Shown: positions 52,847 through 61,797, numbered from the stretch's first letter. The stretch: DNA of 63,756 bases from Paenibacillus assamensis DSM 18201 (GCF_000422445.1 NZ_KE383840.1:108081-171836), one strand, 5' to 3'. Program-made: numbers and translations. Notes: a model not told the origin generated them from the letters alone.

Positions 52847-53323
52847 ATGAAACGTTCGGACATGTTTTATGTTTGGGTAGCTATAACTAGCTATTTAACA
52901 GGAATATTTGTTTATATATCATATCTATTGATGTACGATGGCAAAATTACTGAAGGCTTCGGGAAAATAATAACTTGGACTGCACCTGCCTTTTTTACAG
53001 TCGGAGTATTCCTTTATGCTACAGCTGTAGTGGTCCTTCACTTATTGAGGAAATATAATTTCTGGTCACAAACAGTGACCTTTCTATTCATCGGGATCAT
53101 CCCTGTATCAATAGTGCCATTTACAATGGGCTATTTTTCTATTAACAACTTTAGTTTTATCTTTTCCCCTGAAGGATTGCATTTTTTGTTAGCTTATTCT
53201 AGCACTGCACTTATATTTTCTTATGGCATCTGGATCGCTCGACAAAAAAAGAACAAGAAACCGTTTCTATACCTTTCAGTCCTTGTAATTTTGCTGCTTA
53301 TACTCATTAGTAATGTAGGATAG
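52847..53323 (+). CDS. Integral membrane protein, unknown function
   Basis: 158 residues from ATG 52847, nine bases after AGGAG; the frame extends upstream to 52784 without a ribosome site. Five hydrophobic segments: FYVWVAITSYLTGIFVYISY, WTAPAFFTVGVFLYATAVVV, VTFLFIGIIPVSIVPFTMGY, LHFLLAYSSTALIFSYGIWI and FLYLSVLVILLLILISNVG. A basic loop (RQKKNKKP) precedes the last one, so it is inside. It is divergent from the 348-residue protein gene. No family recognised. Confidence 0.7.
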   Translation: MKRSDMFYVWVAITSYLTGIFVYISYLLMYDGKITEGFGKIITWTAPAFFTVGVFLYATAVVVLHLLRKYNFWSQTVTFLFIGIIPVSIVPFTMGYFSINNFSFIFSPEGLHFLLAYSSTALIFSYGIWIARQKKNKKPFLYLSVLVILLLILISNVG

Positions 53324-53340
53324 ATCAGGGATTATACAAT

Positions 53341-53380
53341 AAAGACAACCAGACACACAATGTTGCGATTGGTTGTCTTT
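53341..53380 (+). terminator. Terminator of the 158-residue membrane protein gene
   Basis: AAAGACAACC pairs with GGTTGTCTTT, followed by TCTT. Confidence 0.82.
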
Positions 53381-53471
53381 TCTTACACTGTTTCATTGAA
53401 GAAGTCATCGCTAAGAGTCATGGACTAGAACTCTCACCCGTGTTACGTGGAGTGTCTGGTAAATAGAAACA

Positions 53472-53510
53472 AAAAAATGCGCAAAAGCTGCTGCTCCAGC
53501 CCTTGCGCAT
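53472..53510 (-). terminator. Terminator of the SPFH/zinc-ribbon gene
   Basis: On the minus strand ATGCGCAA (53510-53503) pairs with TTGCGCAT (53485-53478), with inner GCTG/CAGC pairing, followed by a run of T. Confidence 0.88.
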
Positions 53511-53520
53511 CACTTATATG

Positions 53521-54873
53521 CTACAACTGATCCTCTTCATTAAAAGGATCTCCACATTCCTGACAAAACTTTAAGCTCGCTCCGTTCGGAGGCATAAAGC
53601 CACACTTATCGCATTTGATAGTAACCGGACTTTCTGGACGCTTCGATCCACATTCTGTACAGAACTTGCCCGTATTGTCCTGACCGCAACTACAGTTCCA
53701 TTCCGCAGACATGGCAGCAGGCTTAGCTTGACCACATTCCATACAAAAACGACCACTGTTCGCTTGACCACATCCACAGTTCCAAGGCTCCACATTCGCT
53801 GTAGCGTTAGAATTAGAGGTAGTATAGGCGTTATGCGCCACGTCCTTGCCATTTCTAATTCCTTGAGTCTCAGCATGAAATTGTTCACGATTCGTATCCG
53901 AGAATGTCCTCGCAACCTCGCCCACTCCCTGCATCCCCATGCCGAGTCCCACAAAGCCGTTCATCGCTCCGCTCGCATTCGATCCCGCTGCTTCTAAGCC
54001 ACGAGCTGCCGCTCCCTGAACGTAGCCTTCTCGTATCATCGAATCTTTCAGCATAGCTCCCTTATTCCTCAAGTTAATGAGTGATTGAGACTCTTCATTA
54101 TAAGAGATGCTTTCAATTCCGACAGATTGGATTTGAATGCCTCGTCTAAGGTTCCAATCTTCAGCTAATACAGTCGACATATGTTTGGAGAGCTCCAGCC
54201 CCTTAGAGGCTACATGAGAAATACGAACGTTTTCAGCAGACAATCGGTTAATGGCCGATTGAAGCGCGGTCATAAATTCTGCTGAATACTGCCTATGAAT
54301 ATCAAGAATATCTACTTGGTCACTATTTCTCGGAATCACTTCTGCAAAGAAAGTAAATGGATCTACAATTTTAAGCGAATACGATCCGTAGGCACGCAAG
54401 AACAGTTCTGCGTTATAGAATTCATCAAAGTAATTAATCGGATTACGAGTACCGAACTTAATTCCTCGAATCTCTTGCAGATTGATATAATATACTTTCT
54501 GCGCACGCGAAGGGACTCCCCCGAACTTAATCCGACTAAACGTTTCTGCTAATGTTTCTGCAAACTCACCATTAAATAACGACGGCATCGTTGCATGATC
54601 CACCGTATAGTATCCCGGTTCAGCAGAGTAATCGATAACCCTTCCTCCATCGACTAGCAGCATCATCTGATTCGGATACACATGTATAACAGAACCGTTA
54701 GACACCGTTCCGTCTGTCCCACTCCTATTTCCATTGCGAGCATCTTTCGTCCTTACTTTTACACCAGCTGTCATCACCGTCGTATTTCCCATATTGTGAG
54801 GCTCTATGACTTCCTGCCACTGATCCGCTAATCCACCTTTAACTGCATGTACCGCCGCTTTTATTATCCCCAT
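53521..54873 (-). CDS. SPFH-domain protein with C-terminal zinc ribbons (YdjI-like)
   Basis: 450 residues from ATG 54873, seven bases after GGAGG. Residues about 50-290 form an SPFH/Band-7 domain (YPNQMMLLVDGGRVIDYSAE, LRAYGSYSLKIVDPFTFFAE, LRRGIQIQSVGIESISYNEE). A Gly/Ala-rich linker and three zinc ribbons follow: NCGCGQANSGRFCMECG, NCSCGQDNTGKFCTECG and CDKCGFMPPNGASLKFCQEC. B. subtilis YdjI has this plan and recruits the phage-shock-like protein PspA (YdjF) to membrane damage. No pspA is adjacent here. The divergent neighbour is another zinc-ribbon membrane protein, which supports a joint role at the membrane. Confidence 0.85.
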   Translation of the reverse strand: MGIIKAAVHAVKGGLADQWQEVIEPHNMGNTTVMTAGVKVRTKDARNGNRSGTDGTVSNGSVIHVYPNQMMLLVDGGRVIDYSAEPGYYTVDHATMPSLFNGEFAETLAETFSRIKFGGVPSRAQKVYYINLQEIRGIKFGTRNPINYFDEFYNAELFLRAYGSYSLKIVDPFTFFAEVIPRNSDQVDILDIHRQYSAEFMTALQSAINRLSAENVRISHVASKGLELSKHMSTVLAEDWNLRRGIQIQSVGIESISYNEESQSLINLRNKGAMLKDSMIREGYVQGAAARGLEAAGSNASGAMNGFVGLGMGMQGVGEVARTFSDTNREQFHAETQGIRNGKDVAHNAYTTSNSNATANVEPWNCGCGQANSGRFCMECGQAKPAAMSAEWNCSCGQDNTGKFCTECGSKRPESPVTIKCDKCGFMPPNGASLKFCQECGDPFNEEDQL

Positions 54874-55063
54874 ATATATGCCTCCGTCGGTATATAGTAA
54901 TACTTTCATACTAAAGCAACGATTAACAATATTCAATTAGGAATAGGACAAAACTCCCATTACCTACTCCCCAAAAAAAATAGAAAATAGTATAATGAAA
55001 ATAGTGATAACAGATGTAAGATTTAACAATATAGAACGAAACATGATTAAAGGAGAACTCGTT

Positions 55064-55912
55064 ATGAATGTCTCATATGCTAGCGGTAAACCATCTATTA
55101 GCAATGGTATCGTTATCTTTTTCTTAATTATCTTTTTCCCAGTAGGTCTACTTCTTTTAGCTTTACGAGCCATTAAGCACAGGAATTATACCTATCAGAA
55201 AGCATCTGATCTTAATATTGTGGCAGGGATCTTTTTCTTTATTTTCGCTTTATTTTCTATAGTATTTTTTACCGAAACGGCCGATGGCCGATATCCTGGA
55301 CTCTTTGTGCTATTCTTTCTAACTATTCCCTTTCTCCTACCTGGTCTTATTTGTATTACAGTAGGAAGGCGGATTAAGAAAGAACTCAGCACTCGCTACC
55401 ATTTATATCATTTATATATTCATGAACAAGGGATAACCTCCATCCCACACCTAGCACAGAGCGTAAGTATGAACGTGCCACGCGTAACGAATGAATTGGA
55501 GAGAATGAGTTATTTAGGCATGCTGCCCGATCTACAGATTGACTCTCTCGCTTCTCAAGTCATTCCATTGCGAGAGCCAGAACAGAAGCAAGAATACAAA
55601 CACGACCATCAACATCAAGAATCGTTCTCTGAACCAAATGAAGAAGAGGAACTACATGAACCGTTTGAAGAAATATTCGAACAGGCATTTGGGCAAGGGC
55701 CAAACAGCTCCATTAACATTTCGGAAGGAAATATTTCGATTAACGTAAACTACGGTTCAGGTCAATCAACGAGCAATACCAAACCGAAGTCTGCACGAAA
55801 GAGCAATAAACCAAAAACGATAGCATGCGCAAGCTGTGGCGCACCAGCTACCCTTAAGCCGGGTGAAAGCAAATCATGCGAATATTGCTATGCACCGCTT
55901 ACTTACTCGTAG
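55064..55912 (+). CDS. Membrane protein with C-terminal zinc ribbon
   Basis: 282 residues from ATG 55064, eight bases after AAAGGAG. Three membrane helices lie at about 17-38, 47-66 and 77-100 (VIFFLIIFFPVGLLLLAL; VAGIFFFIFALFSIVFFT; GLFVLFFLTIPFLLPGLICI). A winged-helix-like segment (YIHEQGITSIPHLAQSVSMN...LERMSYLGMLPD) and an acidic, low-complexity linker (EEEELHEPFEEIFEQAFGQG) follow. It ends in a two-CxxC ribbon (ACASCGAPATL...SCEYCYAPLTYS). It recalls YdjG/YdjH-type partners of YdjI. It is divergent from the SPFH gene with 190 nt between starts. Role inferred as membrane-stress or scaffold function. Confidence 0.7.
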   Translation: MNVSYASGKPSISNGIVIFFLIIFFPVGLLLLALRAIKHRNYTYQKASDLNIVAGIFFFIFALFSIVFFTETADGRYPGLFVLFFLTIPFLLPGLICITVGRRIKKELSTRYHLYHLYIHEQGITSIPHLAQSVSMNVPRVTNELERMSYLGMLPDLQIDSLASQVIPLREPEQKQEYKHDHQHQESFSEPNEEEELHEPFEEIFEQAFGQGPNSSINISEGNISINVNYGSGQSTSNTKPKSARKSNKPKTIACASCGAPATLKPGESKSCEYCYAPLTYS

Positions 55913-55963
55913 CTATCTGTTGTAGTTGATACTTATGAATCATACATATGTAACAATGACAAA

Positions 55964-56000
55964 GAGCAGGCTACCTTAAAAAAGGAGCCTGCTTCTTTTA
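55964..56000 (+). terminator. Terminator of the zinc-ribbon membrane protein gene
   Basis: GAGCAGGCT-A-CCTT pairs with AAGG-A-GCCTGCTTC, followed by TTTT. Confidence 0.82.
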
Positions 56001-56033
56001 TATTTCCCTCCCACCAAAAATAACCTACACTCC

Positions 56034-56927
56034 TTACTCGTACACAACTGCCGTCGTCATCCCTCCAAGCGGCAAAGTCATATTATTGCTCACATGATGT
56101 GGAAAATGACAATGCAGCGGCCATCGCCCCGGATTATTGGCGATAAATTCGATATCCCTTGTCGTACCTGAAGATACAAGTATCGTATTTTTAATAAGCT
56201 GATTGGCATGTGGAATCGAGTTCCCATCCACAGCCGTCTCCCTAAATTGATGCCCATGGAAATGCATCGGATGATTCATCATACCAATATTGCCGAATCG
56301 AATCCGCACACGTTCCCCTTTTGCAACGGGCAGCGCTTCCGTATATGGAAAACACCTTCCGTTCAACGTAAAAAAATTCGAATTATGAGCGAATGGATTA
56401 ATATCGTAGACGCCGGGTTGGAGAACTCCCATCTCCATATTTTTTAATGCAAATGCGCCTAACATCAAGTAATAATCGCGCTGCACGTCATACTTCGACT
56501 CGCAAGGATCGAGGATAATCAATCCCCCTTCCAGCCCCATCATATCCTGCATGACCGTATTATAATGAGCGTGATACATATGGGTCCCAGGAGGATTCGT
56601 AATCTTGAAGTGGTAGTCAAAATACTGACCAGGCTCTATGCGTGGAGACGGCTCAATATCAGGCACTCCATCCATCACATTAGGCACGTCTAACCCGTGC
56701 CAGTGCACACTCGTAGGCTGGGGCAGCTTATTATATACGCGAATACATACATAATCATCGGGATACACACAAATCGTAGGACCCGGGGAGATTCCATTGT
56801 AGCCCCAAGCATTCATATAAATTCCCGGAAGAATCTCACTCTTCACAGGCTCAGCCACTAAGGTGAAGTACTTGATCCCATTCTTCTCTACATAAGGCAA
56901 GTTCGGTATATGGGGTGTAATGACCAT
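56034..56927 (-). CDS. Two-domain multicopper oxidase
   Basis: 297 residues from ATG 56927, nine bases after GGAG; an in-frame ATG at 56942 lacks a proper site. All four copper motifs are present: SVHWHGLDVP, HMYHAHYNTVMQDMMG, HPMHFHGHQFRET, and LHCHFPHHVSNNM carrying the type 1 Cys and His. The length is that of a two-domain (small laccase-like) enzyme, shorter than three-domain CotA. Such enzymes are active as trimers with interdomain copper sites. There is no Sec or Tat signal peptide, so it may be cytoplasmic or deposited in the spore coat. Substrates could be phenols, Mn(II) or Cu(I). Confidence 0.9.
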   Translation of the reverse strand: MVITPHIPNLPYVEKNGIKYFTLVAEPVKSEILPGIYMNAWGYNGISPGPTICVYPDDYVCIRVYNKLPQPTSVHWHGLDVPNVMDGVPDIEPSPRIEPGQYFDYHFKITNPPGTHMYHAHYNTVMQDMMGLEGGLIILDPCESKYDVQRDYYLMLGAFALKNMEMGVLQPGVYDINPFAHNSNFFTLNGRCFPYTEALPVAKGERVRIRFGNIGMMNHPMHFHGHQFRETAVDGNSIPHANQLIKNTILVSSGTTRDIEFIANNPGRWPLHCHFPHHVSNNMTLPLGGMTTAVVYE

Positions 56928-57161
56928 GCGGTTCAACTCCATATCAGCTTTTTTAACAGTATACAGAGGGACATAGTCAGTTAGAATGATTGACGCTGTA
57001 CATATACGAGCTATCTACACATAAACCTTTTAGAAAAACATTCATGCACATTGATAAACTTTCTAATGTAACAGTTAGAGGAACCAAGCTCCGGCGGTCG
57101 CCATCTTAGCACTTGCATACATGTTGTACGATTAAATTAAAACAATAAGGAGGTCATCTCT

Positions 57162-57839
57162 TTGGAAAAGGATCATCTAATTACTGCACCACTTAAGAAC
57201 GCGAAGCCCGGTGCAATTATTACGTTCGGCACTTATCCGCACACAGCAGACGAATCAGACAGAACGCCAATACAATGGCGAGTGCTGCAGCACACAGAGG
57301 GAGAGCTATTTCTTCTTAGCGAGTATATTTTGGATACCAAGCGCTATTATGCTGAAAATGTAGATATTACATGGCGCGACTCCGATGTGCGAAAATGGCT
57401 AAACGATGAGTTCTATCACGCTGCATTCGATGACTCTGAGAAAAAGTACATCAAGACTACACTTTGTACCGACAACGGAGAGGATAGCCCAGATACAGAA
57501 GACAAAGTGTTTTTACTCAGTGTTCCAGAGGCGCAAGAATTGACTGATAAACTTAGTGAAGATACTTTACGTGCGAAACGTGGTACAATAGGAACAGTAT
57601 TTTCCAAAATAAAGAAGAACGACGGATGTAACTTGTACGTGTACGATAAAACCGTCGGGGATAACTATATAAGCGAACATGGCGAACAATTAGGCTGTTC
57701 ATGGTGGTGGCTGAGAACTCAACCTAATCGCTCTTCGCGTGCGTACTTTGTCGGGACCCGCAGCAGCATCCGCAGTTATGGGAACGTCAACTTAGCTTGT
57801 TACGGCGTGCGCCCTGCTATAAAAATAAAGCTTCCATAA
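57162..57839 (+). CDS. DUF6273 domain protein
   Basis: 225 residues from TTG 57162, eight bases after AAGGAGG. Motifs of DUF6273 are clear: GAIITFGTYPHTADESDRTP, IQWRVLQHTEGELFLLSEYI, WRDSDVRKWLNDEFYHAAF and the C-terminal WWWLRTQPNRSSRAYFVGT with YGVRPAIKIKLP. The fold is related to C-type-lectin/formylglycine-generating-enzyme-like domains and often serves as a ligand-binding module. There is no signal peptide. The C-terminal block between WWWLRT and GVRPA is the part that varies between relatives. Function unknown. Confidence 0.85.
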   Translation: MEKDHLITAPLKNAKPGAIITFGTYPHTADESDRTPIQWRVLQHTEGELFLLSEYILDTKRYYAENVDITWRDSDVRKWLNDEFYHAAFDDSEKKYIKTTLCTDNGEDSPDTEDKVFLLSVPEAQELTDKLSEDTLRAKRGTIGTVFSKIKKNDGCNLYVYDKTVGDNYISEHGEQLGCSWWWLRTQPNRSSRAYFVGTRSSIRSYGNVNLACYGVRPAIKIKLP

Positions 57840-57845
57840 TATAAA

Positions 57846-57884
57846 ACGGAGCGTTCCAAGGACTCTCCCCTGATAACGCTCCGT
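57846..57884 (+). terminator. Hairpin after the DUF6273 gene
   Basis: ACGGAGCGTT pairs with AACGCTCCGT. A perfect 10-bp stem, no T-run. Confidence 0.65.
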
Positions 57885-58056
57885 CACATTAGATTGCTGA
57901 ATATCTTTAACGGCTAAACTTACGGAAAACGCCCCTATACTCATGTTATGCTCCTTAGCTTTACTCTCATAGTATGTAACCTAAACGAACTAACCGATTG
58001 ATCATGAATCCATCTTGCCCATTACAGTCTACTTTTATTTAGTAAGGAGGTCTACG

Positions 58057-58353
58057 ATGACCCAAACAGTAACTAGAAATTATCGCTTGTTTGCCGCACT
58101 TGCTTTTCTGATAGGTGTGAGCCTTCTCGGTATAGCAACGATGACCCATTCTTTACAGTGGGATGACTATAAATTCTTCGCTTATGGCGGTTCCATCATC
58201 GTTGGAGTTGTGGGCGCTATGGCTGCTTTGCAAGCTCTTCTAGTGGCGAAGAATAAAACGAAATCCTCTTTCGTGCTGCTGCTATTGAACGGATTGCTCG
58301 CATTTTCTTTCCCATTGTATATGGTGCTCGGGGGGATTTTTTTAGGGCCCTAG
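58057..58353 (+). CDS. Small three-helix membrane protein
   Basis: 98 residues from ATG 58057, six bases after AAGGAGG. Helices: LFAALAFLIGVSLLGIATMT, FFAYGGSIIVGVVGAMAALQ and SFVLLLLNGLLAFSFPLYMV. No domain recognised. It stands between the DUF6273 gene and the AT-rich lipoprotein block. Confidence 0.7.
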   Translation: MTQTVTRNYRLFAALAFLIGVSLLGIATMTHSLQWDDYKFFAYGGSIIVGVVGAMAALQALLVAKNKTKSSFVLLLLNGLLAFSFPLYMVLGGIFLGP

Positions 58354-58433
58354 ATAGCCACGTTTTTTCCCCTCCTTCTTGTCATGCTTCAATAGTTGAA
58401 TCATGGCCAATGGGTAAACGTTAATTAGATCAT

Positions 58434-58467
58434 AAAAATAGAGATGCCTTATGGCGTCTCTATTTTT
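58434..58467. terminator. Bidirectional terminator
   Basis: AAAAATAGAGATGCC (58434-58448) pairs with GGCGTCTCTATTTTT (58453-58467). It overlaps the last codons of the minus-strand gene and lies downstream of the plus-strand gene. Confidence 0.88.
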
Positions 58468-58943
58468 GCCAAGAATTCTCCCTGCTGTTGTAATAATTGA
58501 TAAAGTGATTCAAAATCAAAATCATTCGTAATTTGATATGCATGACCTTCATTTTTTACATATTCGTATACATCAACATAACCGTTGTCTGTTACGCGCA
58601 GTGAAAATATCACGTCAACTTCAGACTCGGTTCTTATATCTAGCTGAACTACAACTTTATCTCTAAATTTAGGACCTTCGATTTTTCTCAATTTCATTTT
58701 AGAATAAAGCCCAAGAATTTTATCTATTTCCTCCTTATCATCTACAAGCATGTCTAAATTCTCTCCACCTATTTCCGAAAGAACAATACTTGTAATTTCT
58801 CGTTCTTGCATAATATCAGTAATCACTTCATTGAATGACGTATTTACTATCTTGTTTTGATTAACATCCAAAAGTGTCATTACTATAACTCCAACAATCA
58901 AAATTCCAGTGACAATATAGATTAATTTCTTGTACTGTTTCAA
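58449..58943 (-). CDS. Membrane-anchored hypothetical protein
   Basis: 164 residues from TTG 58943, preceded by AGGAAGG. One N-terminal anchor (about 7-24, LIYIVTGILIVGVIVMTL) is followed by an extracytoplasmic alpha/beta domain (EVITDIMQEREITSIVLSEI, KFRDKVVVQLDIRTESEVDV, IFSLRVTDNGYVDVYEYVKN). It is the last gene of a run of related-looking minus-strand anchored proteins. No family recognised. Codon use is AT-rich compared with the housekeeping genes of the window. Confidence 0.65.
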   Translation of the reverse strand: MKQYKKLIYIVTGILIVGVIVMTLLDVNQNKIVNTSFNEVITDIMQEREITSIVLSEIGGENLDMLVDDKEEIDKILGLYSKMKLRKIEGPKFRDKVVVQLDIRTESEVDVIFSLRVTDNGYVDVYEYVKNEGHAYQITNDFDFESLYQLLQQQGEFLAKIETP

Positions 58944-58994
58944 TACACCTTCCTAGTACTAAATTCGAGCCTTAATGCTAAAAAGATTAGATTC

Positions 58995-59426
58995 CTATTC
59001 TACCTTCACTTTTATCGCATAAGAAACTGTACCTTCATCCCATGTTGCATATATGGAGTATATGTACTCTCCCGTTTCATTAGTTACCTTTACATACGAG
59101 TTGTCTATTAAGTCTTGTTTTATTCCTCTATCATGTGACTCCATCCATAAATGAGAACCAACCGTCTCTTCATTGGGCTGAGTATTGAAGTCTATCTTCA
59201 ACCGTTCTCCCTTTTGAACTACAAAGGCCTTAGCATTTTTCATAGCACTTCTTGGGTCACCATAAGTTACTTCGTGGTTCCACATATAAGAGTCTAGGCT
59301 TATGGGGATTTGAATATTGCTTTCAGACGTTACTTTAAGTTCCGGCAATGGTCTCTCTGCGCATCCTGCTATAGCCATGACGAATAGTAATACCAATCCC
59401 AATTTAAACATTTTCATAGCACTCAT
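58995..59426 (-). CDS. Small lipoprotein
   Basis: 143 residues. A lipoprotein signal peptide (KMFKLGLVLLFVMAIAGC) with lipobox AIAGC gives a mature protein anchored on the outer face of the membrane. The domain is beta-rich (NIQIPISLDSYMWNHEVTYG, ERLKIDFNTQPNEETVGSHL, ETGEYIYSIYATWDEGTVSY). A C-terminal AIKVKVE strand completes an immunoglobulin-like sandwich of the kind seen in envelope-stress or inhibitor lipoproteins. Partner genes lie 40-50 nt away on both sides. Function unknown. Confidence 0.7.
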   Translation of the reverse strand: MSAMKMFKLGLVLLFVMAIAGCAERPLPELKVTSESNIQIPISLDSYMWNHEVTYGDPRSAMKNAKAFVVQKGERLKIDFNTQPNEETVGSHLWMESHDRGIKQDLIDNSYVKVTNETGEYIYSIYATWDEGTVSYAIKVKVE

Positions 59427-59465
59427 TTTCTCACCCTACTTTGTTCGATTTGAGCCACTTTTCAA

Positions 59466-59816
59466 TCAAGGAGTTGTTTCCATACCAACCAATCTATCTG
59501 ATTTATAGTATATTCCATTATTCAACACCGCAATGTGTTCATTTGTATCTACATTTGTGATTTTGTATAATTTAGTTCCCTCTTTATATTTATTAGAGAA
59601 TAGATTCGGTATTTCTCCACTTTCATTTGTGGAATATATATGAATCGCTCCAATTTCCTCTTCAATTTCAGTAACTTTTTCATCAGTTATCTTATATACG
59701 CCATTATTCCACGTTATAACATAGTAGGCCCAACTTTGATGCTCCGTGACTTTCGTATTCGTACATGCTGTAAGGGACACCAAGAACATAACACATACAC
59801 CAAGCAATCTTTTCAA
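59466..59816 (-). CDS. Small lipoprotein
   Basis: 116 residues from TTG 59816, five bases after AAGGGGA. Signal peptide MKRLLGVCVMFLVSLTAC with lipobox LTAC. The mature part repeats a motif of short strands: YYVITWNNGVYKITDEKVTE, then GTKLYKITNVDTNEHIAVLN and NGIYYKSDRLV. It probably folds as a small beta domain. It lies 39 nt before the next lipoprotein gene in the same direction. No family recognised. Confidence 0.65.
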   Translation of the reverse strand: MKRLLGVCVMFLVSLTACTNTKVTEHQSWAYYVITWNNGVYKITDEKVTEIEEEIGAIHIYSTNESGEIPNLFSNKYKEGTKLYKITNVDTNEHIAVLNNGIYYKSDRLVGMETTP

Positions 59817-59860
59817 TACAATCCCCTTCTTCTTATGGCAGTTGTTGATATATTATTTTT

Positions 59861-60427
59861 TTAACGATTGGATTCAATTTGCTTTTGAAGCTGGCTTATA
59901 TGCTGAATTTCTTTTAGTTGTTGTGATAAATGACGGTTAGAATGAAGGATATTCCCTCGTTCATTGATTACAAATTTACCTTGATACCCACCAAGAATAG
60001 TAAACGCTTCTTCCTCTACTACTGACCCAATATAGCTTTTCATGAACAATACGGCTCTTTGATTATTTTTCAATACCTTATTCTCCTCAAACGTATATTG
60101 TATGTTGTGTACAACACCACCCGTCTCCAAGATTTTGAGATTTGGGAGGTTTGGATCAGTGCCTTTATACACTTTACTAATGTTTGCTGTGGATAGAGTA
60201 AATGCTACATCGTCAGATTTAAAAGATTCTCCACTCGTTATTTCGACTTCTACAATTAAATCCGCATCTTTACATAATTCTTGCATGTTATCGTAGAAAA
60301 CCGATAATTCACCCGTTGCGTTTATTGTGAATACAGGTGCATTCATTATTTTCAATGTGGCGACTACTAATAAACAAAACAGTATAAGCACAGTAATCTT
60401 ACCTTGATTACTGCGTACTACTTTCAT
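59861..60427 (-). CDS. Membrane-anchored secreted protein, unknown function
   Basis: 188 residues from ATG 60427, nine bases after GGGAGGGG; longer frames overlap that site. The N-terminal anchor is ITVLILFCLLVVATLKI. The outside domain has ELCKDADLIVEVEITSGESF, FTLSTANISKVYKGTDPNLP and ILGGYQGKFVINERGNILHS. The order 'VEV..GES....T..NI.KVYKG' recalls small OB-like secreted domains of Bacillales. A helical tail rich in Gln ends the protein. First of three closely spaced genes ending at 58995. Confidence 0.65.
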   Translation of the reverse strand: MKVVRSNQGKITVLILFCLLVVATLKIMNAPVFTINATGELSVFYDNMQELCKDADLIVEVEITSGESFKSDDVAFTLSTANISKVYKGTDPNLPNLKILETGGVVHNIQYTFEENKVLKNNQRAVLFMKSYIGSVVEEEAFTILGGYQGKFVINERGNILHSNRHLSQQLKEIQHISQLQKQIESNR

Positions 60428-60537
60428 CTCAACCATCCCCTCCCTGCACATTACTTAAGGTGAGAATTGATATACACTTACAGACATTACGAAGAGTCAA
60501 ACATCAAATATACTATTGAGGTTCATTGCGTTTGAAG

Positions 60538-61098
60538 CTAGTCCCCCTTAGATTTTCCAGGATAATTATAAATAATATTATTTTCCGAATCCCAAAACTC
60601 AAGTTTTACGGTATTTCTTTTTCTAATGGGACTGCCTTCAAATGGTATAATGTAACTTTTACGATCCACCTTAATATCATTTATATTTGTTAGGTTACCG
60701 TTATATAATACGGAGATGTTTTTTGTATTATTGAGAAGCTCTTCATCATAAAAAGTTATAATTATATATCGAAATCCACCGTTTACACCTAGAACCTCGA
60801 CCTTTTTTTCATTATTTATATCTGTAGCAATAGACTTTCTATATTCTAACTTCCCATTATTATTCAATGCTTCGATTGCACCAATTTCATCATTCGTTCT
60901 ATAGGAGATTATAGTAATAGGAATATCATCACTTAAAATTTCAACGCTACTTAAGCGGGTTATCTTTTCATTTTCTATTATCGTTGAGACTTGCTCTCCC
61001 GATACCTGTATATAGTTTTGATTGTTTTTTCCAAAAAACTGATATATCGAAATAACAAAAATAATAATAATTGTTATGATAATAAACTTATTTTTCAT
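60538..61098 (-). CDS. Membrane-anchored hypothetical protein, AT-rich
   Basis: 186 residues from ATG 61098, ten bases after GAGG. Residues 5-22 (FIIITIIIIFVISIYQFF) form an uncleaved anchor. The rest is a soluble domain rich in Ile, Asn and Glu with strands such as RLSSVEILSDDIPITIISYR and VKLEFWDSENNIIYNYPGKS. AT content and Asn/Ile use are well above those of the housekeeping genes, which suggests acquisition by transfer. No family recognised. Confidence 0.6.
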   Translation of the reverse strand: MKNKFIIITIIIIFVISIYQFFGKNNQNYIQVSGEQVSTIIENEKITRLSSVEILSDDIPITIISYRTNDEIGAIEALNNNGKLEYRKSIATDINNEKKVEVLGVNGGFRYIIITFYDEELLNNTKNISVLYNGNLTNINDIKVDRKSYIIPFEGSPIRKRNTVKLEFWDSENNIIYNYPGKSKGD

Positions 61099-61214
61099 TT
61101 TGTCATTACCTCAACTATTTTTAATTTTGTGTTATTTCAAAAAATCCCGAAATCACTTGCGGGTTATTAGATTGGCCTTCACTGGATAAAGCAGTCGATA
61201 TGCAGGGGGTATTT

Positions 61215-61742
61215 CTAAAAAATATCTATTTTTCTTTTATCCCGATTCATACGCATACGTTGGCACGCAACTTCATAATAAGAGTCATTTTCAAATTGAA
61301 TATATCCCGCCAAATATAAGCATTTTAAGTAGTATTCAAAATCTTGATTTCCTACAACTTGTTGCTCTTTCTCAATACCACCAAACACTCGCAACTCACA
61401 CATTAGTAATCCTGATCCGCCCTGACAGGTTGCCGCTGACATATAGATACCATCTTTTGATTCAATAATCAGATTGTTTTTTAAATAGTTCCGTCCGAGA
61501 AAGGTACCGGTTTCATCATTAAATTTAAATATTTCCTCAATAACTGTTTTGTCACGAAACTTATATGCTTTTACTGCATCCTTAAAATTAGCACACGGAT
61601 CTTTAGCAAGGTCAGCAAAACAATTAACATCAACCTCTTTTGCTTTATAGCGTTGCTTTAATCTCTTATCAATATCATCTAAAGTAAATGGATTTGGTAC
61701 TTTTAATGCAATATAGGCTCTATATAATTTGTCTATATTCAT
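61215..61742 (-). CDS. Cytoplasmic hypothetical protein
   Basis: 175 residues from ATG 61742, seven bases after AAGGTGG. No signal or membrane helix. Mixed alpha/beta composition: FTLDDIDKRLKQRYKAKEVD, GTFLGRNYLKNNLIIESKDG, ATCQGGSGLLMCELRVFGGI and a basic end ACQRMRMNRDKRKIDIF. It contains five cysteines. It stands alone between anchored proteins; not recognised. Context suggests an accessory role, possibly toxin-immunity-like, but nothing in the sequence proves it. Confidence 0.6.
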   Translation of the reverse strand: MNIDKLYRAYIALKVPNPFTLDDIDKRLKQRYKAKEVDVNCFADLAKDPCANFKDAVKAYKFRDKTVIEEIFKFNDETGTFLGRNYLKNNLIIESKDGIYMSAATCQGGSGLLMCELRVFGGIEKEQQVVGNQDFEYYLKCLYLAGYIQFENDSYYEVACQRMRMNRDKRKIDIF

Positions 61743-61797
61743 TAACAGACCACCTTAAAATTATTTTTTTCATAGTGACCATTTGAGAGCGATTCAA

